DNA from: Alitabrizicola rongguiensis
GTDB taxonomy: Bacteria; Pseudomonadota; Alphaproteobacteria; Rhodobacterales; Rhodobacteraceae
NCBI RefSeq assembly: GCF_021491355.1
Contig: NZ_JAKENF010000001.1
Location: 930,001 to 994,000, forward strand
Length of the DNA stretch: 64,000 nucleotides
Direction: 5' to 3'
Made by a program: the position numbers and the translations under genes. Shown here one piece after another: positions 16,996 to 26,022 of the stretch. The notes beneath the pieces were generated by a model. That model made no database searches. It was not told the DNA's origin and saw only the letters and a list, made by a program, of their open reading frames with translations. The first letter of the stretch is position 1, and every line of letters begins with the position of its first letter.

Positions 16996-18608
16996 ACTAC
17001 GATGCCGTCATCGTCGGGGCAGGGCATAACGGCCTCGTCGCCGCCTGCTATCTCGCCCGGGCGGGCCAGAAGGTCTGCGTGGTGGAGAAGAACGACTGGA
17101 TCGGCGGCGCGGCCGTCAGCCGCGAGCTCTATCCGGGCTTCACCTATTCCAACTGCTCTTATGTCGCCTCGCTGTTCCGGCCCGAGATTATGCGCGACCT
17201 CGAACTGCCGAAATTTGGCCTGCAAATCCTGCCCTATGAAGGCGGCGCCGTGTTCATGGAGAACGGCGACTACCTTGGCATGCACCGAGATCACGACGCA
17301 AACCGCCGCGAGTTCGCCCGACATTCCAAGCGCGACGCCGAGGCCTATGACCGCTACTCGCGGGACGTGCTGCGGCACTGCCGGTTCATCCGGCCGATGC
17401 TGCTGCGCACCGCGCCCGATCCGTCGAGTTTCCGTCCGCGCGACCTGTCGGAACTCGCCTGGCTGGGCAAGCAGATGTTCGGCCTGTCGGAAGCGGCGAT
17501 GTACGACATGATCCGCTTCTGGACGATGTCGATCAGCGATTTCCTGGACGAGTATTTCGAACATCCGACCGTGAAGGCCTATCAGGCTGTCGCCTCGATC
17601 ATCGGCACCGCCCTTGGCCCGATGTCGCCTGGCACGGCCTATGTCCTGCTGCATCACGCGATGGGCGACGTAGACGGCAATGTCGGCGCCTGGGGCTTTG
17701 CCCGGGGCGGGATGGGGTCGATCACCAAGGCGCTGAAGGCCTCGCTCGAAGCGGCGGGCGGCGAGGTGCGCGCGGGCAACGGAATCGAGAAGATCCTCAT
17801 CAAGAACGGCCGGGCGATCGGTGTCGCGATGGAGAACGGCGATGAGGTCCACGGCAAGCGCGTCGTCTCGAACATGGACGTCAAGCGCACCTTCCTGAAG
17901 CATGTCGACGAAGGCGAACTGCCTGGTGACTTCGTCAAGCGCGTCAAGGCATTCAAGATCCGCGGCTCGTCAGGCAAGCTGAACATCGCGCTCGACAAGG
18001 CGCCGGTCTTTACCGCGCTTCCGCCGAACTCGCCGCATATGAAGGGCGACATGCATTTCACCGACTCGATCGAGAAGATGGAGCGCGCCTATGACGACTG
18101 GAAGGCCGGCCATTACAGCGCCGACCCGTTCCAGGACATGATGATCCCGACGATGATCGACCCGACGATGACCCCGCCGGGCAAGCACTTCATGTCCTGC
18201 TTCGTGCAATACGCCCCGCCGAAAGTCGAGGGGCAGGATTGGACCGACGCCGACCGCGACGGCTTCGCCAAGGCCTGCCTCGACCAGATCGAGAAATATG
18301 CACCGGGCTTCAAGAACTCTATCCTGCATGTCGAGGTCCGCACGCCGCGCGAGCTGGAAAAGGAAGTCGGCCTGACCGAAGGCAACATCTTCCAAGGCGA
18401 ACTGACCTTCGACCAGTTGCTGTTCAACCGTCCCGTGCCAGGTTGCGCGCAATATCGCAGCCCGATCAAGGACCTGTGGATCTGCGGATCTTCCACCCAT
18501 CCCGGCGGCGGCGTCATGGGCGCACCGGGTCGCAACGCGGCTTCGGAAATCCTGCGCGACCTGCGTGCGCCCACCAAAGACATGAGCGAAGCCTATGCCG
18601 TCCTTTGA
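16992..18608 (+). CDS. FAD-dependent oxidoreductase, CrtI/PYROXD2-like (first copy)
   Basis: 538 aa. N-terminal dinucleotide-binding motif VIVGAGHNGLVAACYLARAG with the following acidic VVEKND, and the C-terminal flavin-binding motif LWICGSSTHPGGGVMGAPGRNAASE, typical of phytoene-desaturase-like amine oxidase superfamily proteins. Carotenoid genes are absent here, so the enzyme probably oxidises a C-N or C-C bond of the operon's substrate. It overlaps the aminotransferase by 4 nt (ATGA) and the next flavoprotein gene by 14 nt. It is paralogous to that neighbour. Confidence 0.85.
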   Translation: MNYDAVIVGAGHNGLVAACYLARAGQKVCVVEKNDWIGGAAVSRELYPGFTYSNCSYVASLFRPEIMRDLELPKFGLQILPYEGGAVFMENGDYLGMHRDHDANRREFARHSKRDAEAYDRYSRDVLRHCRFIRPMLLRTAPDPSSFRPRDLSELAWLGKQMFGLSEAAMYDMIRFWTMSISDFLDEYFEHPTVKAYQAVASIIGTALGPMSPGTAYVLLHHAMGDVDGNVGAWGFARGGMGSITKALKASLEAAGGEVRAGNGIEKILIKNGRAIGVAMENGDEVHGKRVVSNMDVKRTFLKHVDEGELPGDFVKRVKAFKIRGSSGKLNIALDKAPVFTALPPNSPHMKGDMHFTDSIEKMERAYDDWKAGHYSADPFQDMMIPTMIDPTMTPPGKHFMSCFVQYAPPKVEGQDWTDADRDGFAKACLDQIEKYAPGFKNSILHVEVRTPRELEKEVGLTEGNIFQGELTFDQLLFNRPVPGCAQYRSPIKDLWICGSSTHPGGGVMGAPGRNAASEILRDLRAPTKDMSEAYAVL

Positions 18609-20154
18609 TGTCATCGTGATCGGCGGCGGGACCAACGGCCTTGCCGCTGCGCACCGCCTGCAAACGTCGGGCCGCAAGGTTCTGGTGCTGGAACAGGCCG
18701 GGCAGGCCGGCGGCGCGGCCGTCGCGCGGGAATTCGCGCCCGGCTTTCGCACGCCGGGCCTTGCCCATATCGCCAACCAGATCGACAGCCGGGTGATGTC
18801 GGGCATGGACCTTGGTCGGCACGGGCTTGGCTTCGTAACCTCGGGACTGAGTTCCACGGCGTTGTCCGCGACCGGCGACCACCTCGTGCTGGAAGGCTCG
18901 GCGGGCGCCACGATCCGCGGCACGATTTCGGACGCCGACCGCAAGAACTGGCTAGCCCTGCGCAAGCAGCTTCTGTCCTTCGCCGAGGTTCTGGCACCGT
19001 TCAAGCAACTCACCGCGCCGCGCATCGCCAAGAGGGCGGGCAACGAATACGGCAAGCTCGCCAGGTTCGGCCTGAACCTGCGGATGCTTGGAAAGGCAGA
19101 CTTCCGCGAGTTCCTTCGGATGATCCTCATCAATGTCTATGACGTGGTGAACGACGAGCTGACGGACAAGCGTCTGAAGGGCCTGCTGACCTTTGATGCC
19201 ACCCTTGGCTCGTGGCTCGGGCCCCGATCCCCGAACTCCCTGATCCTGCTTCTGAACCGGCTGGCGGGCGAGGGTGCCGGCCAGCGTGCTGCGCTGGCGT
19301 TGCCGAAGGGCGGCATGGGTGCCGTGGCCGACGCGATGGTGAAGTCGGCGACAGCGTCAGGCGTAAATCTGCGGACCGGCGCGACCGTCGACAGCCTGCT
19401 CATCGAGGACGACAGGGCAGCCGGCGTAAGGCTGGCAAATGGCGAGGAGGTACGGGCGAAGATCGTCGTCTCGGCCATGAGCCCGAAAACTACCTTCCTG
19501 AAACTGGTCGGCCCCCGCCATCTTGACGCGGGTTTCGTCAAGCGCATCGGCGACCAGAAGTCGCGTGGCGCGGCGGCCAAGCTGCACCTTGCCCTGAAAG
19601 GGGCGCCGGATTTCCGCGGGGCCGACCTGAAATCGCGCCTTGTGATCGCCCCGTCCGACGATCAGGTCGAGCTGGCATACAACGCCGTGAAATACGGCGA
19701 GGTACCAAAGCGACCGGTGATGGAAATCGTGATCCCCTCAGCGCATGAACCCGGCTTTGCCCCGGCCGGGCACCATGTCCTGTCTGCAGTGGTGCAATTC
19801 GCGCCGCACAAGCCCAAGGCCGGGGCAGACGCCGCCCGTGCCGAGATGCTGGAGAATGCGCTCGCGATGCTCGAGGAACACGCACCGGGGATCCGGGCGC
19901 TCGTCACCCATGCCGAACTCCTGATGCCCTATGACATCGAGGCCCAATACGGCATGGTAGGCGGCAACTGGCACCACGGTGAACTGTCGGTGGAGCAGAT
20001 GCTGTTCCTGCGCCCAGTCGCTGGCATCGCGCAGTACGCGACGCCGATCGAGGGGCTGTGGCTCGCCGGCGCGGGCTGCCACCCGGGAGGCGGCATTTCC
20101 GGCGCAGCCGGCTGGAACGCCGCGGAACGCATCATTCGGGAGGCGCGGGCATGA
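18595..20154 (+). CDS. FAD-dependent oxidoreductase, CrtI/PYROXD2-like (second copy)
   Basis: 519 aa. It has the same architecture as the preceding gene: VIVIGGGTNGLAAAHRLQTSG at the N-terminus and LWLAGAGCHPGGGISGAAGWNAAERI at the C-terminus. The two share the order of motifs but are clearly diverged, which points to an old tandem duplication and perhaps a heteromeric enzyme or two successive oxidations. The start overlaps the upstream stop by 14 nt; the end overlaps the GcvT-like gene by 4 nt. The reaction is not determined. Confidence 0.85.
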   Translation: MPSFDVIVIGGGTNGLAAAHRLQTSGRKVLVLEQAGQAGGAAVAREFAPGFRTPGLAHIANQIDSRVMSGMDLGRHGLGFVTSGLSSTALSATGDHLVLEGSAGATIRGTISDADRKNWLALRKQLLSFAEVLAPFKQLTAPRIAKRAGNEYGKLARFGLNLRMLGKADFREFLRMILINVYDVVNDELTDKRLKGLLTFDATLGSWLGPRSPNSLILLLNRLAGEGAGQRAALALPKGGMGAVADAMVKSATASGVNLRTGATVDSLLIEDDRAAGVRLANGEEVRAKIVVSAMSPKTTFLKLVGPRHLDAGFVKRIGDQKSRGAAAKLHLALKGAPDFRGADLKSRLVIAPSDDQVELAYNAVKYGEVPKRPVMEIVIPSAHEPGFAPAGHHVLSAVVQFAPHKPKAGADAARAEMLENALAMLEEHAPGIRALVTHAELLMPYDIEAQYGMVGGNWHHGELSVEQMLFLRPVAGIAQYATPIEGLWLAGAGCHPGGGISGAAGWNAAERIIREARA

Positions 20155-21356
20155 ATGTCATGAGGAACTCGGATCCCCGGCTGCATTACCTGACGCCGCT
20201 GAAGCAGACGCCCTTCCATCCACGCACCGCCGCCGAGAATCGTCTGAACGACTGGGGGCCGTGGGCTGGCTACACCACCGCGCTCAGCTTCGGCGACACC
20301 GCGATGGAGCACAGCGCGATCCGCAATGGCGCCTCGGTCTACGACCTCTGCCCGATGGTCAAGTATCGAGTGACCGGCAGGGACGCAGCTGCCTATCTTG
20401 ACCGGCTGACGGTGCGGAATGCCTCGAAGCTGTCCGTTGGCGGCGTGCACTACACCATCTGGTGCGACGATGCCGGCAAGGTAATCGACGATGGCACCTT
20501 GTTCAGGCTTGGGCAGACCGACTACCGCATCTGCTGCCAGGAGCGGCACCTGCCCTGGCTCTTGGACAGCGCGATCGGCTTCGAGGTCTATATCCGTGAA
20601 GAAACCGAGGATGTCGCGGCGCTGTCATTGCAGGGTCCTTGCGCGTGGTCGGTGCTGAATGCGGCAGGCTTCGACGTGGCGGACCTCAAACCGTTCCGGA
20701 TGCGGTCTTTCCCCTTCGACGGGGGCGAACTGATGATCTCGCGCACCGGGTTCACCGGCGATCTGGGGTACGAGCTCTGGACAACGCCCGCGCATGCCAT
20801 CGCGCTTTGGGATCATCTCTTTGCGGCAGGCGCCCCATGGGGCATCCGTCCGATCGGCACGCATGCCCTCGACATTGCGCGGATCGAGGCCGGATTCATC
20901 ATTACCAACATGGATTTTATCCCGGTTGATCAGGCCGTGCGCGAAGATCGCGCCCGCTCGCCGTTCGAGCTTGGGCTCGAATGGATGGTTGATTTCGACA
21001 AGGGCCATTTCACCGGTCGCCGCGCCCTTCTGAAGGAAAAGGTGAACAAGAGTTCGAAATGGGCTCTGGTTGGCCTCGACATCGACGGCAACGTCTCGGT
21101 CGAAGGGTCGATCATCTACCACAATGGCAAGACCGAGGTGGGCACGGTGACGGCGGCGTGCTGGTCACCCTCGGCCAAGCGCAACGTCGCGCTGGCGCAG
21201 ATCCGCCGGCCCTATCACGAGACCGGAAACCTGTTCGTTGAAGTCTATGCCCTGCGCGAGCTTCAATATGCCAAGCTGATGCTGCCCGCCCGCATGTGCG
21301 AGCGGCCGTTCTTCGCGCCGCCCCGTCGCCGGGCGACGCCTCCGGGTCCATTCTGA
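20151..21356 (+). CDS. GcvT-like aminomethyltransferase family protein
   Basis: 401 aa from ATG 20151 (overlapping the upstream TGA; GGGAGG precedes it). The folate-binding T-protein fold is recognisable: EHSAIRNGASVYDLCPMVKYRVTGRDAAAYLDRLT, SRTGFTGDLGYELWTTP and the C-terminal barrel GTVTAACWSPSAKRNVALAQIRR. The family takes one-carbon units from methylamines (glycine cleavage, dimethylglycine/sarcosine demethylation) or from DMSP (DmdA) to tetrahydrofolate. Within this operon it probably captures formaldehyde-level carbon released during demethylation. It is not the housekeeping GcvT: no gcvH or gcvP is adjacent. Confidence 0.85.
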   Translation: MNVMRNSDPRLHYLTPLKQTPFHPRTAAENRLNDWGPWAGYTTALSFGDTAMEHSAIRNGASVYDLCPMVKYRVTGRDAAAYLDRLTVRNASKLSVGGVHYTIWCDDAGKVIDDGTLFRLGQTDYRICCQERHLPWLLDSAIGFEVYIREETEDVAALSLQGPCAWSVLNAAGFDVADLKPFRMRSFPFDGGELMISRTGFTGDLGYELWTTPAHAIALWDHLFAAGAPWGIRPIGTHALDIARIEAGFIITNMDFIPVDQAVREDRARSPFELGLEWMVDFDKGHFTGRRALLKEKVNKSSKWALVGLDIDGNVSVEGSIIYHNGKTEVGTVTAACWSPSAKRNVALAQIRRPYHETGNLFVEVYALRELQYAKLMLPARMCERPFFAPPRRRATPPGPF

Positions 21357-21365
21357 GGTGCCGAG

Positions 21366-22502
21366 ATGACGTTTCACACCCAATCGCCTCTGCTCAACAA
21401 CTGCCCCGACTCCCTTCCGGCATCCGCCTACTTCGATGCCGACTGGTTTGAACGAGAGCGACGCGCGATCTGGGCGAGGGACTGGGTTTATGTCGGCCGC
21501 CTGAACGACCTGAAACCCGCCACGATGCGGAAGGTGTGCGTCGCGGGAGAGAACCTGATCCTTTGCCGTGATCAGAGCGGCAAGGTGACGGCCTTCCACA
21601 ACACTTGCCGCCATCGTGGCGCCGAGCTTTGCTCGGCCGCCGAGAAGCCGCTTGGCAAGCTCATAACCTGTCCGTACCACGCCTGGGCCTATGCGACCGA
21701 CGGGCGCCTGGTTTCTGTCGCCCATGCCACACCGACCGCCGACTTCCGGAAGGAAGACCATGGCCTGTATGCGGTGCATGTGAAGGAATGGAACGGCTTC
21801 CTGTTCCTGTCGCTTGCAGAAGAGGCCCCGGAGTTGAGGCCGGACGTGGGCCTGAGCGCGCTAGACAACTGGCCGATGGCGGATCTCGTGACAGGCCATC
21901 GCCTGGAAAAGAACCTCGCGTGCAACTGGAAGATCTTCTGGGAAAACTACAACGAATGCCTGCATTGCCCATCGGTTCACCCGAGCCTGTGCGACATGGT
22001 CCCGATCTACAAACAAGGGATCATGTCTGCCTCGGAAGCACCCGACTGGACGCCCGGGGCGCCAAGCGCGGATCAGGTGCTGAAGCAGGGAGCCAGCAGC
22101 TGGACCGTCAGCGGCAAGCCGTGCGGGCCGGAATTTCCGAACCTGACAGCGCAGCAGCGCGCGAATGGCTTCAATTTCGTCACGCTCTATCCGACGATGT
22201 TCATCGTCGCACATGTAGACTATGCACGTGCGGTCAGCCTGACACCGGTCAGCCCCGAGGAAACGAAGCTGACGATCGAGTGGTTCTTCCCGAAGGAGAC
22301 CCTCGCTCAGCCCGGCTTTGAGCTGGCTTCGGTGACGGATTTCGCGACGACCGTCGTGCTGGAAGACGGTGAGGCCTGCGAGATCAACCAGCGCGGGCTG
22401 AAATCGTCGCGCCACTCCAAAGGCCGTCTGATGCCGCAGGAGTTCGACATTCACAACTTCCACAAATGGGTCTTGGGCCGACTGGCCGAGGCGGAGGTAT
22501 AA
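21366..22502 (+). CDS. Rieske non-haem iron oxygenase alpha subunit (GbcA-like)
   Basis: 378 aa. A Rieske [2Fe-2S] domain has Cys81, His83, Cys102, His105 (CRHRG ... CPYHAW). The catalytic domain has the mononuclear iron motif NYNECLHCPSVHPSL (His200, His205; Glu197 nearby). The wording around the active site resembles glycine-betaine monooxygenase-type oxygenases, which remove N-methyl groups by hydroxylation. It starts 10 bp after the GcvT-like gene and ends 1 nt before the second Rieske gene. No ferredoxin reductase is encoded in the operon, so electrons must come from elsewhere. Confidence 0.9.
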   Translation: MTFHTQSPLLNNCPDSLPASAYFDADWFERERRAIWARDWVYVGRLNDLKPATMRKVCVAGENLILCRDQSGKVTAFHNTCRHRGAELCSAAEKPLGKLITCPYHAWAYATDGRLVSVAHATPTADFRKEDHGLYAVHVKEWNGFLFLSLAEEAPELRPDVGLSALDNWPMADLVTGHRLEKNLACNWKIFWENYNECLHCPSVHPSLCDMVPIYKQGIMSASEAPDWTPGAPSADQVLKQGASSWTVSGKPCGPEFPNLTAQQRANGFNFVTLYPTMFIVAHVDYARAVSLTPVSPEETKLTIEWFFPKETLAQPGFELASVTDFATTVVLEDGEACEINQRGLKSSRHSKGRLMPQEFDIHNFHKWVLGRLAEAEV

Positions 22503-22503
22503 C

Positions 22504-23706
22504 ATGAACATTCGGACCGTTCCGAACGACTGGGACCGTCGTGGCTTGCCCGGCTGGGCTTATAGCTCCCAGGCGCTGTTCGACCTCGAACGTATGCATG
22601 TCTTTCTGAACCACTGGCAGCTTGTCGGCCATGTGAACGACGTTCCGTCCCCCGGGGACTGGTTCACGTTCGACCTGCTTGGCGAACGCGCCATCGTGAT
22701 GCGCGGCAAGGACAACATCGTGCGGTCGTTCCACAACCTGTGTCGCCATCGCGGCGCCAGGGTCGTTGACGGCGGGCAGGGGCACTGTAAGGGCGCCCTG
22801 GTCTGCCCGTTCCACGGCTGGGTCTACAACCTGGACGGAACCCTGCGCGGTCCGGCGCGGCCCGAGACCTTTGGCGACATGGATCGGTCGAAGTTCAATC
22901 TCAAGCCCATCGAGATGGACATCTGGCACGGTTTCATCTTCCTGCGCTTCCTGCCGGGGCCTCAGCCTTCGGTTGCCGAGTACCTCGCCGACTACGATCA
23001 GGACTTCTCTGATTTCCGTGCAGAAGAACTTCTCCCGGTCGCGCAGGCGGGGTGGGAAACGATCCTTCCGGTCAATTGGAAGTCCGTGCGCGATGTCGAC
23101 AACGAGGGCTATCACGTCGCCATGGCGCATCCTGGACTTCAGGATCTTTATGGCCGGAGCTATCGGGACATCGTCCACGCAAACGGCCTCGCGAGTTCAT
23201 ACGCGACGTTCGGAGACACGCCCGGCCGTCTGTGGTCCGTCAGAAACTACATCAAGATGTCCCCCGTTCAGGAATGGCTGCCAGAGCGCCTGCAAAAGGC
23301 CTGGAACTACTATGGCGTATTCCCGAATGCGGTCTTCATCTTCACGCCGGAAAGCGTGCAGTTCTACCATGATCTTCCGATTTCGCCGGGTCAGACGCGC
23401 CTCACCGGCCGAATCTATCGGCGGCAAAATGAATCCCGGCAGCAGCGATTGGCGCGCTATCTCGTCTACCGCATCGACCGTGAAACCTCGGCAGAGGATC
23501 AGCAGCTTTCGATCTGGTCGGACGAATCGATGAAATCCACCGCCTTCGATGACTTTCACCTGTCCGATCTGGAATTCGGGGTCAGGAATCACCACGAAAA
23601 TCTTCGCAAGATCCTCCCGGTCCTGAACCATCGGGAACCTATGCCCGAGGAGCGCATTGCTTCCCTTAACAAAGAATTGCTTGGCGCGGGCAACCACGAC
23701 GCTTAA
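22504..23706 (+). CDS. Rieske non-haem iron oxygenase alpha subunit (second)
   Basis: 400 aa. Rieske ligands Cys80, His82, Cys101, His104 (CRHRG ... CPFHGW), and a catalytic-site motif DNEGYHVAMAHPGL with His204 and His209. Intact, and only distantly similar to the preceding oxygenase, so it probably acts on a different intermediate rather than being a redundant copy. It starts 1 nt after the first Rieske stop. It is followed by a 58-bp gap with small inverted repeats (TTAAC/GTTAA at 23703-23717) before the transporter genes, consistent with an mRNA processing point. Confidence 0.9.
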   Translation: MNIRTVPNDWDRRGLPGWAYSSQALFDLERMHVFLNHWQLVGHVNDVPSPGDWFTFDLLGERAIVMRGKDNIVRSFHNLCRHRGARVVDGGQGHCKGALVCPFHGWVYNLDGTLRGPARPETFGDMDRSKFNLKPIEMDIWHGFIFLRFLPGPQPSVAEYLADYDQDFSDFRAEELLPVAQAGWETILPVNWKSVRDVDNEGYHVAMAHPGLQDLYGRSYRDIVHANGLASSYATFGDTPGRLWSVRNYIKMSPVQEWLPERLQKAWNYYGVFPNAVFIFTPESVQFYHDLPISPGQTRLTGRIYRRQNESRQQRLARYLVYRIDRETSAEDQQLSIWSDESMKSTAFDDFHLSDLEFGVRNHHENLRKILPVLNHREPMPEERIASLNKELLGAGNHDA

Positions 23707-23764
23707 CATCTCGTTAAGAAAACAGGACCGGCGAAGTCGGCCACTTCAACAGGGGAGAAATGCG

Positions 23765-24865
23765 ATGAGAGTAAACAGACGGGGGGCGCTGACCGTCCTT
23801 GGCGGGGCGCTTGCACTTCCTTACGTACGCCCGTCCTGGGCGCAGGCTGGAACGGTCAATGTCTACAACTGGGCCGACTACATCGGCGAGACGACCCTGG
23901 CCGATTTCGAGGCTGCCACTGGCATCGGCGTGGTATACGATACCTATTCCTCGGCTGAGGAAATGCAGGCCAAGATGCTGGCAGGCGCAACGGGTTACGA
24001 CGTTGCCGTCACCGCCGGGATGAGCCAGCCGCAAATGATCCAGGCCGGCGTCTATGCCAAGCTCGACAAGTCGAAATTGCCCAACTGGAAGAACCTCGAT
24101 CCGGAAATCCTGCGGATTGTCGATGGATAGGATCCCGGCTCGGACCATTCGATTCCCTACATGTGGGGCTCGGTCGGATTCACCTACAATGTCGACATGG
24201 TGAAAGAACGCATCCCAGATGCCGACTTCCAAAGCATGGATCTTGTGTTCAAGCCCGAGAACGCAGCGAAGCTTGCCGATTGCGGGATCTCGATCCTCGA
24301 CAGCCCGACCGACATCATGCTGATGGTGCTGAGGTACCTCGGCCTCGACGGAGATACGACGAACGTCGCCGATTACGACAAGGTGGTCGAGGCATTCAAG
24401 CCGATCCGGCAGGACATCCGCACCTTTGACAACCAGAACTATCTGAACGCAATTCCCAACGGCGAGTTGTGCGTGATCAACAACTGGTCTGGCGACTATG
24501 CTGTCGCTAAGTCGCGCGCCGCCGAAGCCGGCATCGAGATGAACCTTGCCTATTTCGTGCCCAGAACCGGGGCGCCGGCGTGGATCGATGTGATGTCGAT
24601 CCCGTCTGACGCACCCAATGTCGACAATGCCTATGCCTTCCTCGACTACCTCTTGCAGCCAGAGGTGATCGCGGCCTGCACGAACTACACCGCCTATGCC
24701 AACGCGAACCTTGCATCGAAACCCTTCGTCGATCCGGCGATCCTTGCCGACCCCGCCGTCTATCCTGATGAAGAGACGATCAAGCGTCTCTGGGCCCCGA
24801 AACCCCTGAACGAAGAGCAGGACCGCGCCATCACGCGGGCCTGGACCGCGATCAAGACCGAATGA
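23765..24865 (+). pseudogene. spermidine/putrescine-type ABC substrate-binding protein, interrupted by in-frame TAG
   Basis: A PotD/PotF-like reading frame of 367 codons. It starts with a Tat-like signal (VNRRGALTVLGGALALP) and a periplasmic binding protein N-terminus (GTVNVYNWADYIGETTLADFEAATG). An in-frame TAG at 24128-24130 ends the first part after VDG. The same frame then continues without any shift (DPGSDHSIPYMWGSVGFTYNVDM) to TGA-terminated 24865. The TAG falls just before the usual DPG..PYMWG motif. The rest of the operon is intact. Either a recent nonsense mutation, a sequencing error, or suppression; there is no restart with a signal peptide. Confidence 0.85.
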
Positions 24866-24876
24866 TCGGGTGAAGT

Positions 24877-26019
24877 ATGCAAATGCCCAGTCCGCAACCT
24901 GTCTCCGCGCCAGTGAACACCGCTGGCGCGGACCCCTTCGTTCGTATTGAAGCTGTCACGAAAAGGTTCGGCAGCTTCACCGCCGTCGATGACGTGTCTC
25001 TCTCTATCTACAAGGGCGAGATCTTTGGACTTCTTGGTGGATCCGGCTGCGGGAAAACCACGCTGCTCAGGATGCTCGCGGGATTCGAAGATCCAACCTC
25101 GGGCCGCATCTGGCTGGACGGACAGGACATGACGGGTGTCCCGCCTTACGAGCGCCCCGTGAACATGATGTTCCAGTCCTACGCGCTCTTCCCGCACATG
25201 ACCGTCGAAAAGAACGTGGCCTATGGGCTGAAGCACGAAAGGATGACGGATGCGCAGCGCAAGGACCGCGTGCGCGAGATGCTGGACCTTGTTCAGCTGA
25301 CCCAGTTCGCGCATCGCAAGCCGCACCAGATTTCCGGTGGACAGCGGCAGCGAGTGGCGCTTGCACGCGCGCTGGCGAGGGCACCGAAGCTTCTTCTGCT
25401 GGATGAACCGCTCGCGGCGCTCGACAAGAAACTGCGTGAACACACGCAGTTTGAATTGATGAACATTCAGTCGCAAACTGGCGTTACCTTCGTCGTGGTC
25501 ACCCACGACCAGGAGGAAGCCATGACCCTGTCCGACCGGATCGCGGTCATGGACAAGGGACAGGTGCGCCAGATCGGTACCCCGAACGATGTCTACGAGT
25601 ACCCCAACAGCCGCTTCGTTGCCGGCTTCATCGGGTCAATCACGACCTTTGAAGCGACCGTGCGCAAGATCGAAGGGCAGAACGCGATACTGGATGTGCC
25701 GGCCATGGGCGGGGTCAAGATCGGGCGTAGCGTTCCCGGCCTGACCGAAGGCGAGAAAGTGACGCTTGCCCTTCGGCCCGAGAAAATCAGGCTCGGCCGC
25801 GAGCGACCCGATGACCCGAATTCCTTCAGCGGCGTGGTCTCGGGCCTCGGCTACCTCGGCAAGGATTCGCTCTATCGCATCGCGCTCCCGGATGGGCAGA
25901 TCGTGACCGTCAACTCTGTCAACGCCCGCCGTGTGGGCGAGGACGAGCGTGTGGCCGACTGGGAAGACCAGGTCTGGCTGAGCTTCGATCCGACTTCTGC
26001 AATCCTGCTGCGGAACTAG
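24877..26019 (+). CDS. ABC transporter ATP-binding protein, PotA/PotG-like
   Basis: 380 aa. Walker A GGSGCGKTT (residues ~54-62), signature ISGGQRQRVALARALARAPKLLLLDEPL with Walker B, and the switch HDQEEA. A C-terminal TOBE domain follows (ALRPEKIRLGRERPDD, VSGLGYLGKDSLYRIALPDGQ), as in polyamine-type importers. It energises the two permeases encoded next. It starts 11 bp after the interrupted binding-protein gene. In rhodobacters PotFGHI-like systems import polyamines and also betaines or related cations, so the substrate is best deduced from the operon. Confidence 0.94.
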   Translation: MQMPSPQPVSAPVNTAGADPFVRIEAVTKRFGSFTAVDDVSLSIYKGEIFGLLGGSGCGKTTLLRMLAGFEDPTSGRIWLDGQDMTGVPPYERPVNMMFQSYALFPHMTVEKNVAYGLKHERMTDAQRKDRVREMLDLVQLTQFAHRKPHQISGGQRQRVALARALARAPKLLLLDEPLAALDKKLREHTQFELMNIQSQTGVTFVVVTHDQEEAMTLSDRIAVMDKGQVRQIGTPNDVYEYPNSRFVAGFIGSITTFEATVRKIEGQNAILDVPAMGGVKIGRSVPGLTEGEKVTLALRPEKIRLGRERPDDPNSFSGVVSGLGYLGKDSLYRIALPDGQIVTVNSVNARRVGEDERVADWEDQVWLSFDPTSAILLRN

Positions 26020-26022
26020 GCC

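Noticed and set aside
24128-24130. TAG as pyrrolysine codon, suggested by the methylated-amine theme
   Set aside because: Pyrrolysine occurs in methylamine methyltransferases, not in polyamine-type binding proteins, and no pyl genes are present; a nonsense mutation or error is simpler.
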